From Pseudorasbora parva (Eukaryota; Chordata; Actinopteri; Cypriniformes; Gobionidae): 64,000 nucleotides of DNA. Every line of letters starts with the position of its first letter. The first letter of the stretch is position 1. This document shows, one piece after another, positions 54,717 through 64,000 of this stretch. The DNA is taken from positions 41,915,518 to 41,979,517 of the forward strand of contig NC_090177.1 in assembly GCF_024679245.1 (NCBI RefSeq), read 5' to 3'. The position numbers and the translations under genes were made by a program. The notes below the pieces were generated by a model, which was not told the origin of the DNA, searched no databases, and saw only the letters and a list, made by a program, of their open reading frames with translations.

Positions 54717-56337
54717 TCTTCTTATTCTGGGGTAAATCCAAGTAAACTCACAGTGTGTCTTCCAAACTCGATGAAAATCAGAAGAATGATGAAGACGAGC
54801 CTTTGTTTTGAGGTGATGGGGCGTTTACAGGTTTGCACTCCTCATGGATGATTTGCATGATTACATGACATGGTCATATTACAGATAATGAGCAGCAGCT
54901 TGAGAAACTGGACCACTCGCTGATTACATAAACGGAGAATGTTTTTTTTTTTTTTATATAATTGACTTCATTTAAAAGTAGACATTCCAAGCTTTATAAA
55001 GAGATATCTGTCGTGTCTGTGTGGCAAGTTTTCTCTGAGTTCTGAGTATATTTTCACACACATTTCAGAAAGGACTTCACGGGGAGACAGACGGGAGAAT
55101 GCACATCCTGTTTGTTTTCTTTATTTAGCGAAACGCACAACATTTTGAGTGTATATAAATAAAATTAGACACTTAATCTTTGTAAAGACATGAAAAATGA
55201 TGGAGTATTTTAAGTTGTTTTACACTGTCATGAACTGGTCTACATTGTCCCAGTTTGCAAAACATACCTTATGCTAGTGATCACCAGCGTCTAGTTGTCC
55301 ATCTTGTTTACAAGTGATGTGTCGTTCATGAATCATTTGTCCATTTTTAAGGAATCTTTAATATGACTTGAGAACAACAGGTTGTCTCCGGAGAGCGATT
55401 TGTTCATTTTGTTTTGACCGCGCATCCGCAGCATCCCATATATTCTGTACAGGAAACTGAACAGAACTGACTTGATTGGTTAACCTCTGGAGTTTGAGTC
55501 ATTCGTTCTTCAAGTCCCAGCCCCATAAGGCTATGCAATCATCGGAAACAGAAAATATTAGTTCATCTCTTGGGTCTTCGGTCCAAGTCTCGTTCTTTTG
55601 TCACGTGACATGACAGCGATGTTGGATACAGAAATTAGTTAATTCACAACCAAGTGCATAGTTTTTTTGCTTGTTTATTTCAGTTTTTTTTTTTAGCTAG
55701 TATAATAATAGATTTTCCTATGAATCCTGGACACATTAGGTTGGTCAGAATGGCCTAATTTTATTGCGCATATCTTCTGATGATTTTATAATAATAAATA
55801 TATAGTACAACATGCAGTCAATATATGACTGTAATATTGTTGCGAGACACTGAACCGGGAAGCGGTATTGTGACAAATGAACGAGACTCAGAGTCAGACC
55901 CAAAGACCCGAGAGATTATCTAATCTTTTCTGTTTCTGCATTCAGCCTATGGGGACTTGAACGAACGGCTCGAACCAGAAGTCACGAGAAGTGTACTAAT
56001 CTTTCAAGGAAACAGATGTATGTAAATTGACTATAGAAAGAGTGATTTGGAATTTCTTTCTCAAAGTTTGGCCATGACTGCATTAGCTTATAGTTTATTT
56101 TTTATTCCAACAGAACTAAATGTATTGAAAAATGTTACATTTAACATTTCAATAAAATTCTGCTTAAATGAGCGAAATTATTTAATTTGGCTGAACGAGA
56201 TTCAAAGATCATGATGAAGAGTCAGTAAAATGATCCGAACTTCCCACTACCATTGCCAAGCTATAGCAATGTTCTTTTTACACTTCACTTCTGTTCTCAC
56301 ACACAATTCAGAATTTCTTTTTTAAAATAGTTGTACA
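54717..56337. other. Intron or intergenic, no gene recognised
   Basis: No coding frame, RNA gene or repeat end could be supported in about 1.6 kb. Confidence 0.4.
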
Positions 56338-56844
56338 CTAGCCTGACAAGCCAGACCCACATCAAGATGTTTGGTCTGGAAACTCACCATTGAAGCGCTA
56401 TCCTATCGCGTCAACTCCCTCTGCACGCGATAGGATATCGCTACAACCAACCAGAGCAACGAAGATGAAACAGAGCTCGCTGACAGATTAAACATTCGCC
56501 GTATCCGGTCGGCTAAACTCCGAACACATCTTCCCTTTTTAAGAATGACTTCAGTGCCGTTCTTTGTTCTTTTCTCAGAGAAAAGCTTAACTCCAAGTCT
56601 TCCAGAGTCGCGGTCAAAGCTGATTCGAAAGACCGCCGTTCGCCAGTTTCTGTGTTTACTAGAAGCACGCAAACGCAACTCGGCCGTCGTCATAATGGCC
56701 CCGCCCACCGACTCTATACACGATGTGATTGGCCCATCCAGAGGGAGGGGAATACAGCTCAGAAGGGCATTGAGAGTTGCTAGACGACACTTGCGGGCAG
56801 ATTAAATTTGCTGCCGCTAGGGGGCGTCTAGATTTCTAGGCTAG
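56338..56844. repeat. MITE, complete (CTAGCCT family)
   Basis: Short inverted ends (CTAGCCTGAC ... TCTAGGCTAG). It matches the fragments at 24346 and 54565, which together cover it. Confidence 0.75.
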
Positions 56845-57934
56845 TAGTAAACAATATCATTTACTAATGAACACAAAACTTCAAATTTTGTTTCATATCT
56901 AATGAGATGATGTATTGAATGCAATTGTAGTATTGTTGGCCAGTTAAGCGAGAAATAGTGAGAAATATCATGTAGCTTATAAGTTGCTAAACTATTTAAC
57001 TGATAAAATTGGTGGAGTGGGAGAAGGACAGTTTCATTTCGTACATATTTAAAGTTAATGTTTTGGGAAAAACTTCAACTAGTTGCTTCATTTACTATAT
57101 ATATTTTTTTGTTGTTCAGTGTCGCTGTGGGTTTTGGTTCTGTTGCTGTTGTCTTGTCGGCTGTAAACACATAACTGAAATCATTGGGTGAAGTGATATG
57201 GAACTGTAATGACGTCAAGACTTTAGGACTATTTAGCCGTGCGTTTTCCTGAAGATAATTGCACACCTTAGAATGTTCGTCAGCCAATCAGATTCAAGTA
57301 TTCAACAGCTCCGTAGTATCAATAACTATTTTTCATATTTGTAAAAAAAAAAAAAAACTAATTGCACAATAAAAATATGAATAATTGCACAATAATTTTG
57401 CACAAAAGTATTGTGCAATTAGTAGTACAAGGAAAAAGTTAAAGTGCAGCTCTTTTAAGCAAAAAAAAAAAAAAAAAAAAAGCCTGCTAAATGTACTATT
57501 TCCTGTCAATTTCCTGTATCTCCTGCTTTGTTGGGGATTATTTCATGTATGCTATATGTGCAGCAGCAGCAGCTTGTCTGTCATACTCACAGCAATGTCT
57601 GTGAATGTATTGGCAGTAGTAAGTCTCTGTACTTTCTCTGCAGTAGCAGCAGCTTAGACTAAATACATTTACATTGTCATGTCCATAACCATAAGTGAAC
57701 TTTTTACATGTTTTAAAATTATAATCTTTGCTTTCTCCCCAGATCAATACTGCGTTCATGTTGTAATGCTACAGGTTTTTTATACATGACAAAGCAGAAC
57801 ACAGCTGTGAATCAATCTATTACATATGAGACCTCAAATAGGATCTACAAAGTGGGAGCTGCACTTCACAAAATGTTACCTGAGGTCTGTGCTCTTCACC
57901 ATGTCTGACTCTGAGCCACTGCATGTGTGCTTAA
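56845..57934. other. No gene; partial MITE
   Basis: 57215-57330 matches the repeat at 12185-12560 in inverse orientation. An A-run of about 20 bases lies at 57462-57481. TTAA at 57931-57934 is the target of the next element. Confidence 0.4.
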
Positions 57935-58440
57935 AGGCATTGTTCACCCATAAAGGGAGATATTTAGACAAATGTCCAAACCTAGCCGATCTCACCCCCC
58001 TTTGATTACCATGGTATTTTTTTCTTACTAATTACACATGGAAGTCTGTGGCAAGCAGCGGGGCGAGGGACCGCGAGAGCGTGCCGGTGACGAGTGGTAA
58101 TGAGTACCAGCTGCGCGACACACCGGTTTTGTCTCGCGGCCAAGGGACGGGAGCATAAAAGAAGGAGCCAAGGCAGCGGAAGACGAGAGAGGACCAGGCC
58201 TGGACTTTATGTTGAGTTTTGTTTATTTAAAAAAAGTTTGTTGAACGTTCGCCGGTTCCCGCCTCCTTCCTTCCTTCCTTCCATCCACGAACCCTGTTAC
58301 AAAGTCAATGAGGGGCAAGTTCTGCTTGGTTACAAACATTCTTCCAAATATCTTCCTTTGTGTACAGCAGAACAAAAATCTTTTAGACTTGAGGGTGAGT
58401 AAATTTTGCCAGAATTTTCATTTTTGTGTGAACTATCACT
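57935..58440. repeat. TTAA-flanked MITE, split by a solo LTR
   Basis: Inverted ends (AGGCATTGTTCACCC; complement of AGTGATAGTTCACAC) between TTAA at 57931-57934 and 58441-58444. Same family as 11231 and 38471. Confidence 0.75.
58047..58301 (+). mobile_element. Solo LTR (255 bp)
   Basis: Begins TGTGGCAAGCAGCGG, ends CCCTGTTACA, with a 5-bp duplication AAGTC (58042-58046, 58302-58306). A TATA-like GCATAAAAGAAG lies at about 58152, which supports the plus orientation. Length, TG...CA ends and 5-bp duplication fit a Gypsy-type LTR left after recombination. Confidence 0.8.
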
Positions 58441-58655
58441 TTAATATATGACAAGATAAGATGGGCTACCACCAAGCAAATGTATGGGGGGCTGCTGGCT
58501 ACAAGCAGTTAACTCGTTTAATGCCATTTTGACCTTTTTTTATTACTGGGTGGTCTGGATAAGTAAAAAGAAACAACCTTTAAGGGCACGTATCCAAGCG
58601 ACGCTCAATAAAGAAAGAAAACGAAAGAGAAGAAATCCAAAACTGGCAAAGCTTA

Positions 58656-58768
<113 letters not shown>

Positions 58769-58946
58769 GAAACATTTAATGTAGAGGAAGACCAACAAGG
58801 TTGCCCCCCCTGTCACTATACGCCGGCATCAGTGATTATAATGTCACAAAATTGTGCAGACCCCTGATTCCTAAACAATATTTAGGAATATTCCTAATCA
58901 TTATTCCTAAACGATGTTACTCCACCTACTCTAATCAAGTATTTAA

Positions 58947-59625
58947 AGGTGCACTATGCAGCTTTTGTCCACTGGAGGGCGCCTATGCAAAACAAATGCG
59001 TAGTTTGATGACACAAAGTGTGAGCGCAGCATCTTGGGAGATGTGGTCTTCTCATCACAGCCGGTGAAAAATAGGACTCGGGCAGAAATCGTTCATGCAT
59101 GCGGTTATTAACGTTACTGTAGTCTAAAGCAGAGCAGGACCGAGTGTTATGGACCTGAGCAAAGCTGCTGGAGCGATTGTTAAACAAATACCCACCTTGC
59201 GAATACCGGGACTTTTAGTATGACGGGACGGGACTCATTTGCCGGGCGCCTGCACAGATTCGCTCTTCCGGTTATGATTTTGAGGTAATGGAGCTCTGTT
59301 TATCATATTAGATACATTTAAGTGTGTTTAAAACGATGTTATGACGTTACTCCGCGCGTTCAGTTGTTCACACTGCTAAGAGTAAAGCGCTCCTGCCAAA
59401 TAAAAGCCGAAACCGAGGGTAGCGCAGATATGACGCAATTGACAGGCGACTCCCTCAAATGCAATGCTGCAACGTCCCTGTCCTTAGTTAAAATAGCAAT
59501 TTTCTCACAATTTACAAATAGTTGGAAACATCTGGGATATTGTAGCTACTCAACTGAACAAAATATATAACACTGGCCTAGTGGTTTTTGGATATTTTAC
59601 TGCAAAAATACTACATAGTTCACCT
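58947..59625. repeat. TTAA-flanked MITE
   Basis: Inverted ends (AGGTGCACTATGCAGC; complement of AGGTGAACTATGTAGT) between TTAA at 58943-58946 and 59626-59629. TTAA targets are typical of piggyBac-type elements; no transposase is present. Confidence 0.75.
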
Positions 59626-59629
59626 TTAA

Positions 59630-60213
59630 GCTCATTCAAACTCATGTTCCTCAGTCTGTCCCACAGACATTTACACCCCCTCCACCCCTTCACCTCCTAG
59701 TATTGTATTCTGTGTAGAACTCTATTGTTATTATTGTATCTTTTTCTGTAATCTATGCTAAGAAACTTTTGGTTATTATAAAGGCTGGGGGATTATGTTT
59801 TACGGATGGATTTCAAGCTGTCTAGTATGGCAGCTTGAGAATCTTTGAACCTAAGCCATTCACCAAATTAAAGATTGTCAATAAATGTAATTCTCAAAGT
59901 GGTCGTGACTCGTGACTGAACCTATATATATATATATAATGATTATGAATACATTTTGTATAACATGGAGAAAAAGCAAGACTTTTATATCTTATAACTG
60001 TAAGGAATAAGGGCCAAATTGTAGATACTTGGTAAATGGTAAACCCACCCTTGGTTTATAAATATATAATATTTATATAAACCAGGGTACGGTTTACTTT
60101 GTTTGTTGGTTCACTGTGACCATAGCCAGACTATAACTATAAAATGGTTTGTTCTGTCTAACTATTTTACATATAATTGTTAAAACAGCTTATAAATGCT
60201 CATTGTTTTTTAG
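59630..60213. other. Intron with a short palindrome
   Basis: No gene. 60041-60094 can form a hairpin (AAACCCACCCTTGGTTTATA against an inverted partner). The stretch ends in the acceptor TTGTTTTTTAG. Confidence 0.5.
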
Positions 60214-60329
60214 GACTTTCCCTGGAATAGCTATGGTCATCTTGGTCGATGTGCTGTGGTGGGCAGTGGAGGAATTCTCAAGACAAGCAGTTGTGGAAGA
60301 GCGATTGACAGTGCAGACTTTGTCATCAG
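60214..60329 (+). CDS. Sialyltransferase exon with the start of sialylmotif L
   Basis: Acceptor TTGTTTTTTAG before, AG/GTGCAG after. The phase-0 frame reads [11 protein letters not shown], then [17 protein letters not shown], then [10 protein letters not shown] and two bases of an Arg codon. C-A-V-V-G-x-G-G-I-L-x-x-S-x-C-G-x-x-I-D-x-x-D-F-V is the L motif that binds the CMP-sialic acid donor in GT29 enzymes, and the [17 protein letters not shown] form is closest to the ST8Sia (alpha-2,8) branch. The enzyme would be Golgi-resident and add sialic acid to glycolipids or glycoproteins. The residues that usually follow (Cys-Asn-Leu) and the S and VS motifs must lie in later exons, not seen before 64000. 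The exact paralogue cannot be named. Confidence 0.88.
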
Positions 60330-61033
60330 GTGCAGATTACAACACCAATAATGCCATCTTTTCTCATGATTTAAAATTTAACTCATTAATATTAATAGTA
60401 ATAAAGTTGCTTTACTAATTCAGTTTTGTGCTGAGGAACCGAATCAATGTTTCGGCCGGTAGTTCAGTGTTGTGACAGGAGGGACTCAATGTCTTCCCTC
60501 CATCAACCAGCTAAATGTGTTACTAGGTTTGGTGTTGCAGATGCAGGTAGGCTTTTGTGTGCCAAATAACAAGTGCACCCAACCCACGTTGGAATTTTCC
60601 GATGGCCCAAATAAGTTGCCAAACCGCCAGTTATAATCCACCGTGCCACCTAGGGGCGGTAAGGACAGTACTTACTTTGGAACAGGTCACTCGGATGTTT
60701 CTTTACCATAAATAAATATATATATAATTTTAAAACCTGTAAAGCTATACAGACCAGAAGTATGTGCTGGAGAAAGTGTTCTTTTTCCTATGCAGAAAAA
60801 GAGACATGTTGCCCAAAAGGAGATTTCTCTCACGTTAGAGAGGGGAAATGTGCAAGCGTGACACCAAGCCGGTACCCAATAACATTTGGGATGAAACCAG
60901 CTCATCTTGGAGATTATAACATCTTGCAAATGATCAGGAGGCACTGTCTGCTAGTGCCCAGGAGAACACAGCATCCTTAGTGGAGTGTGCTTGCACTCCC
61001 AGGTGCATTGCTACCCCCTGGGCTTGGTATGCC
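60330..61033. other. Presumed intron, no further exon recognised
   Basis: A 72-codon frame at 60762-60980 (KETCCPKGDFSHVREGKC) has an acceptor-like TATGCAG before it but no sialyltransferase motif. Confidence 0.4.
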
Positions 61034-62121
61034 AAAGATTCCCAGATAAGAGCGGTGAGCACAGAGAGGGGGTTCCCAGATAAGAGCGGTGAGCACAGAG
61101 AGGGGGTTCCCAGATAAGAGCGGTGAGCACAGAGAGGGGGTTCCCCGATAAGAGCCGTGAGCACAGAGAGGGGGTTCCCAGATAAGAGCGGTGAGCACAG
61201 AGTGGGGGGTTCCCAGAAAAGAGCGGTGAGCACAGAGAGGGGGTTCCCAGATAAGAGCGGTGAGCACAGAGAGGGGGTTCCCAGATAAGAGCGGTGAGCA
61301 CAGAGAGGGGGTTCCCAGATTAGAGCGGTGAGCACAGAGAGGGGGTTCCCAGATAAGAGCGGTGAGCACAGAGAGGGGGTTCCCAGATAAGAGCGGTGAG
61401 CACAGAGAGGGGGTTCCCAGATAAGAGCGGTGAGCACAGAGTGGGGGGTTCCCAGATAAGAGCGGTGAGCACAGAGTGGGGGGTTCCCAGAAAAGAGCGG
61501 TGAGCACAGAGAGGGGGTTCCCAGATAAGAGCGGTGATCACAGAGAGGGGGTTCCCAGATAAGAGCGGTGAGCACAGAGAGGGGGTTCCCAGATAAGAGC
61601 GGTGAGCACAGAGAGGGGGTTCCCCGATAAGAGCGGTGAGCACGGAGAGGGGGTTCCCAGATAAGAGCGGTGAGCACAGAGAGGGGGTTCCCGGGGTTCC
61701 CAGATAAGAGCGATGAGCACAGAGTGGGGGGTTCCCAGATAAGAGCGGTGAGCACAGAGAGGGGGTTCCCAGATAAGAGCGGTGAGCACAGAGAGGGGGT
61801 TCCCAGATAAGAGCGGTGAGCACGGAGAGGGGGTTCCCAGATAAGAGCGGTGAGCACAGAAAGGGGGTTCCCAGATAAGAGCGGTGAGCACAGAGAGGGG
61901 GTTCCCCGATAAGAGCGGTGAGCACAGAGAGGCGGGTTCCCAGATAAGAGCGGTGAGCACAGAGAGGGGGTTCCCAGATAAGAGCAGTGAGCACAGAGAG
62001 GGGGTTCCCAGATAAGAGCAGTGAGCACAGAGAGGGGGTTCCCAGATAAGAGCGGTGAGCACAGAGAGGGGGTTCCCTGATAAGAGCGGTGAGCACAGAG
62101 AGGGGGTTCCCCAATAAGAGT
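61034..62121. repeat. 34-bp minisatellite, block 1
   Basis: About 32 units of GAGCACAGAGAGGGGG + TTCCCAGATAAGAGCGGT. Variants include a GTGGGGGG form (35 bp) and CCCCGATAAG. The minus strand has no stop in any frame across most of the array. Confidence 0.96.
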
Positions 62122-63019
62122 GGTTTAACCTGTATATGCTGCCACTGAGCCAAATAATGAAAAAGAACAATATTGCTTACCACAGCTATGCTGACGACAC
62201 CCAGCTCTACTTAGCACTGTCACCTAATGACTACAGCCCCATTGACTCGCTGTGCAAATGCATTGATGAAGTTAATGACTGGATGTGCCAGAACTATCTT
62301 CAGTTAAACAAAGACAAAACTGAATCATTACATTTGGAAACAAAGATGAAATTCTCAAGGTGAACGCGTATCTTGAGGCTAAAGGTCTGATAACAAAAAA
62401 TCAAGTCAGGAATCTTGGTGTGATTTTGGATTCAGACCTGAGTTTCAGTAGTCATGTCAAAGCAATAACTAAATCAGCATACTATCATCTGAAAAATATT
62501 GCAAGGATTAGATGTTTTGTCTCCAGGCAAGACTTAGAGAAGCTGGTTCACGCTTTCATCACCAGTAGGGTGGACTATTGTAATGGAATTCTCACTGGCC
62601 TTCCCAAAAAGACCATTAGACAGCTGCAGCTCATACAGAACGCTGCTGCCAGGATTGTGAGCAGAACCAGAAAACATGACCATATCACACCAGTCCTCAG
62701 GTCTTTACACTGGCTTCCAGTTACATTTAGGATCGATTTTAAAGTACTATTACTTGTTTATAAATCACTCAATGAGCTAGGACCTCAATACATCGCAGAT
62801 ATTCTGATTAAATACAAACCCAACAGATCACTCAGATCAGCAGGATCAAGTCAGTTAGAAATACCAAGAGTTCAATCAAAACAAGGAGAGTCTGCTTTTA
62901 GCTATTATGCCAGCCGCAGTTGGAACCAGCTTCCTGAACAGATCAGATGTGCTCCAACAGTAGCCACATTCAAATCCAGACTCAAAACACATCTGTTTAG
63001 CTGTGCATTTACTGAATGA
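62122..63019 (+). pseudogene. L2 reverse transcriptase C-terminal part, one frameshift
   Basis: Starts at LYMLPLSQIMKKNNIAYH, then the active site [31 protein letters not shown] frame change near 62345 leads to the second open frame (NQVRNLGVILDSDLSFSSHV, RVDYCNGILTGLPKKT, LHWLPVTFRIDFK) ending at 63019 with FKSRLKTHLFSCAF. Catalytic aspartates of the C motif are kept; the rest of RT and the endonuclease are absent. Confidence 0.88.
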
Positions 63020-63279
63020 GCACTGTGCCACTGTACGTCCGACTGATTGCACCTTATCTATGCATCATTTTTTAAATAATTTTTTATAACTGTTTTAGTT
63101 TACCTGTTCTTTTCTTTGGTTATCATCATTTTATTACTTTTAATTCTCTTTACATTGTATTCTTTTTCTTATGCATTTTTTAGCCCTATTTTAATTCCTT
63201 TCTATGTAAAGCACTTTGAATTGCCATTGTGTATGAAATGTGCTATATAAATAAACTTGCCTTGGCTTGCCTTGCCTTG
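62122..63279 (+). mobile_element. L2-type LINE inserted in the 34-bp minisatellite
   Basis: The array breaks inside a unit at 62121 and resumes at 63280 after the tail CTATATAAATAAACTTGCC plus TTGCC units. The copy is 5'-truncated in the RT. Confidence 0.88.
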
Positions 63280-64000
63280 GTGAGCACAGAGAGGGGGTTC
63301 CCAGATAAGAGCGGTGAGCACAGAGAGGGGGTTTCCAGATAAGAGCGGTGAGCACAGAGAGGGGGTTCCCAGATAAGAGCGGTGAGCACAGAGAGGGGGT
63401 TCCCCGATAAGAGCGGTGAGCACAGAGTGGGGGGTTCCCAGATAAGAGCAGTGAGCACAGAGAGGGGGTTCCCAGATAAGAGCGGTGAGCACAGAGAGGG
63501 GGTTCCCAGATAAGAGCGGTGAGCACAGAGAGGGGGTTCCCAGATAAGAGCAGTGAGCACAGAGAGGGGGTTCCCAGATAAGAGCGGTGAGCACAGAGAG
63601 GGGGTTCCCAGATAAGAGCGGTGAGCACAGAGAGGGGGTTCCCAGATAAGAGCGGTGAGCACAGAGAGGGGGTTCCCCGATAAGAGCGGTGAGCACAGAG
63701 TGGGGGGTTCCCAGATAAGAGCAGTGAGCACAGAGAGGGGGTTCCCAGATAAGAGCGGTGAGCACAGAGAGGGGGTTCCCAGATAAGAGCGGTGAGCACA
63801 GAGAGGGGGTTCCCCGATAAGAGCGGTGAGCACAGAGAGGGGGTTCCCCGATAAGAGCGGTGAGCACAGAGAGGGGGTTCCCAGTTAAGAGCGGTGAGCA
63901 CAGAGAGGGGGTTCCCAGATAAGAGCGGTGAGCACAGAGTGGGGGTTCCCAGATAAGAGCGGTGAGCACAGAGAGGGGGTTCCCAGATAAGAGCGGTGAG
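63280..64000. repeat. 34-bp minisatellite, block 2 (runs off the window)
   Basis: About 21 more units of the same repeat, continuing past the window end. Confidence 0.96.

Noticed and set aside
60762..60980. 72-codon frame as the next sialyltransferase exon
   Set aside because: It lacks the Cys-Asn-Leu continuation of motif L and any other sialyltransferase motif.
60934..62183. Minus-strand frames of 364 and 287 codons as a proline/leucine-rich protein
   Set aside because: 34-bp tandem repeat read in rotated frames.

Overview
The window is vertebrate nuclear DNA, almost certainly from a teleost and most likely a cyprinid (carp or zebrafish relatives). This is inferred from the crowded mix of DIRS, L2-type and Nimb/I-like LINEs, Tc1-like elements, hAT-like and Harbinger-like elements, solo LTRs and long minisatellites. 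There is no sign of prokaryotic genes, and no tRNA or rRNA was seen.

The only host gene I can support is on the + strand and is scattered over 26 kb. A membrane-anchor exon (34036-34123) and two luminal stem exons (42353-42433, 42731-42899) are followed by an exon carrying the start of sialylmotif L (60214-60329). Splice sites and phases are compatible, and together they look like an ST8Sia-type (GT29) sialyltransferase. The first exon, at least one exon between 42.9 and 60.2 kb, and the 3' half were not found. Everything else from 34 to 64 kb would then be intron.

Layout: 0.9-1.6 kb LINE relic; 1.8-3.9 kb hAT-like element with a nested foldback element; 4.5-9.5 kb a complete-length DIRS retrotransposon (inverted terminal repeats, internal complementary region, damaged gag and RT, intact tyrosine recombinase); 10.1-11.1 kb repeat with a THAP-domain relic; 12.6-15.6 kb two decayed Tc1-like elements; 18.0-21.6 kb LINE fragment split by a Harbinger-like element and flanked by an inverted L2 LINE; 22.3-23.7 kb DNA element holding a solo LTR; 25.4-32.2 kb a large hAT-like element with a 42-bp minisatellite that a full-length L2 LINE has split; 34.7-37.3 kb hAT-like element with a nested Tc1; 40.6-42.2 kb an intact Tc1-like transposon; 43.2-54.5 kb a mosaic of DIRS-like end, MITEs, L2 and Nimb-like LINEs, a degenerate ~40-bp repeat and an inverted duplication; 56.3-59.6 kb MITEs and a second solo LTR; 61.0-64.0 kb a 34-bp minisatellite split by an L2 LINE.

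The nesting gives a relative chronology, and many insertions still have exact target-site duplications. I found no new multi-gene system. The points most worth following are the minisatellite-bearing hAT-like element, the intact Tc1 ORF with an IR/DR arrangement, the DIRS copy with a dead RT but intact recombinase, the ~40-bp repeat field and the inverted duplication that copies a LINE insertion junction.
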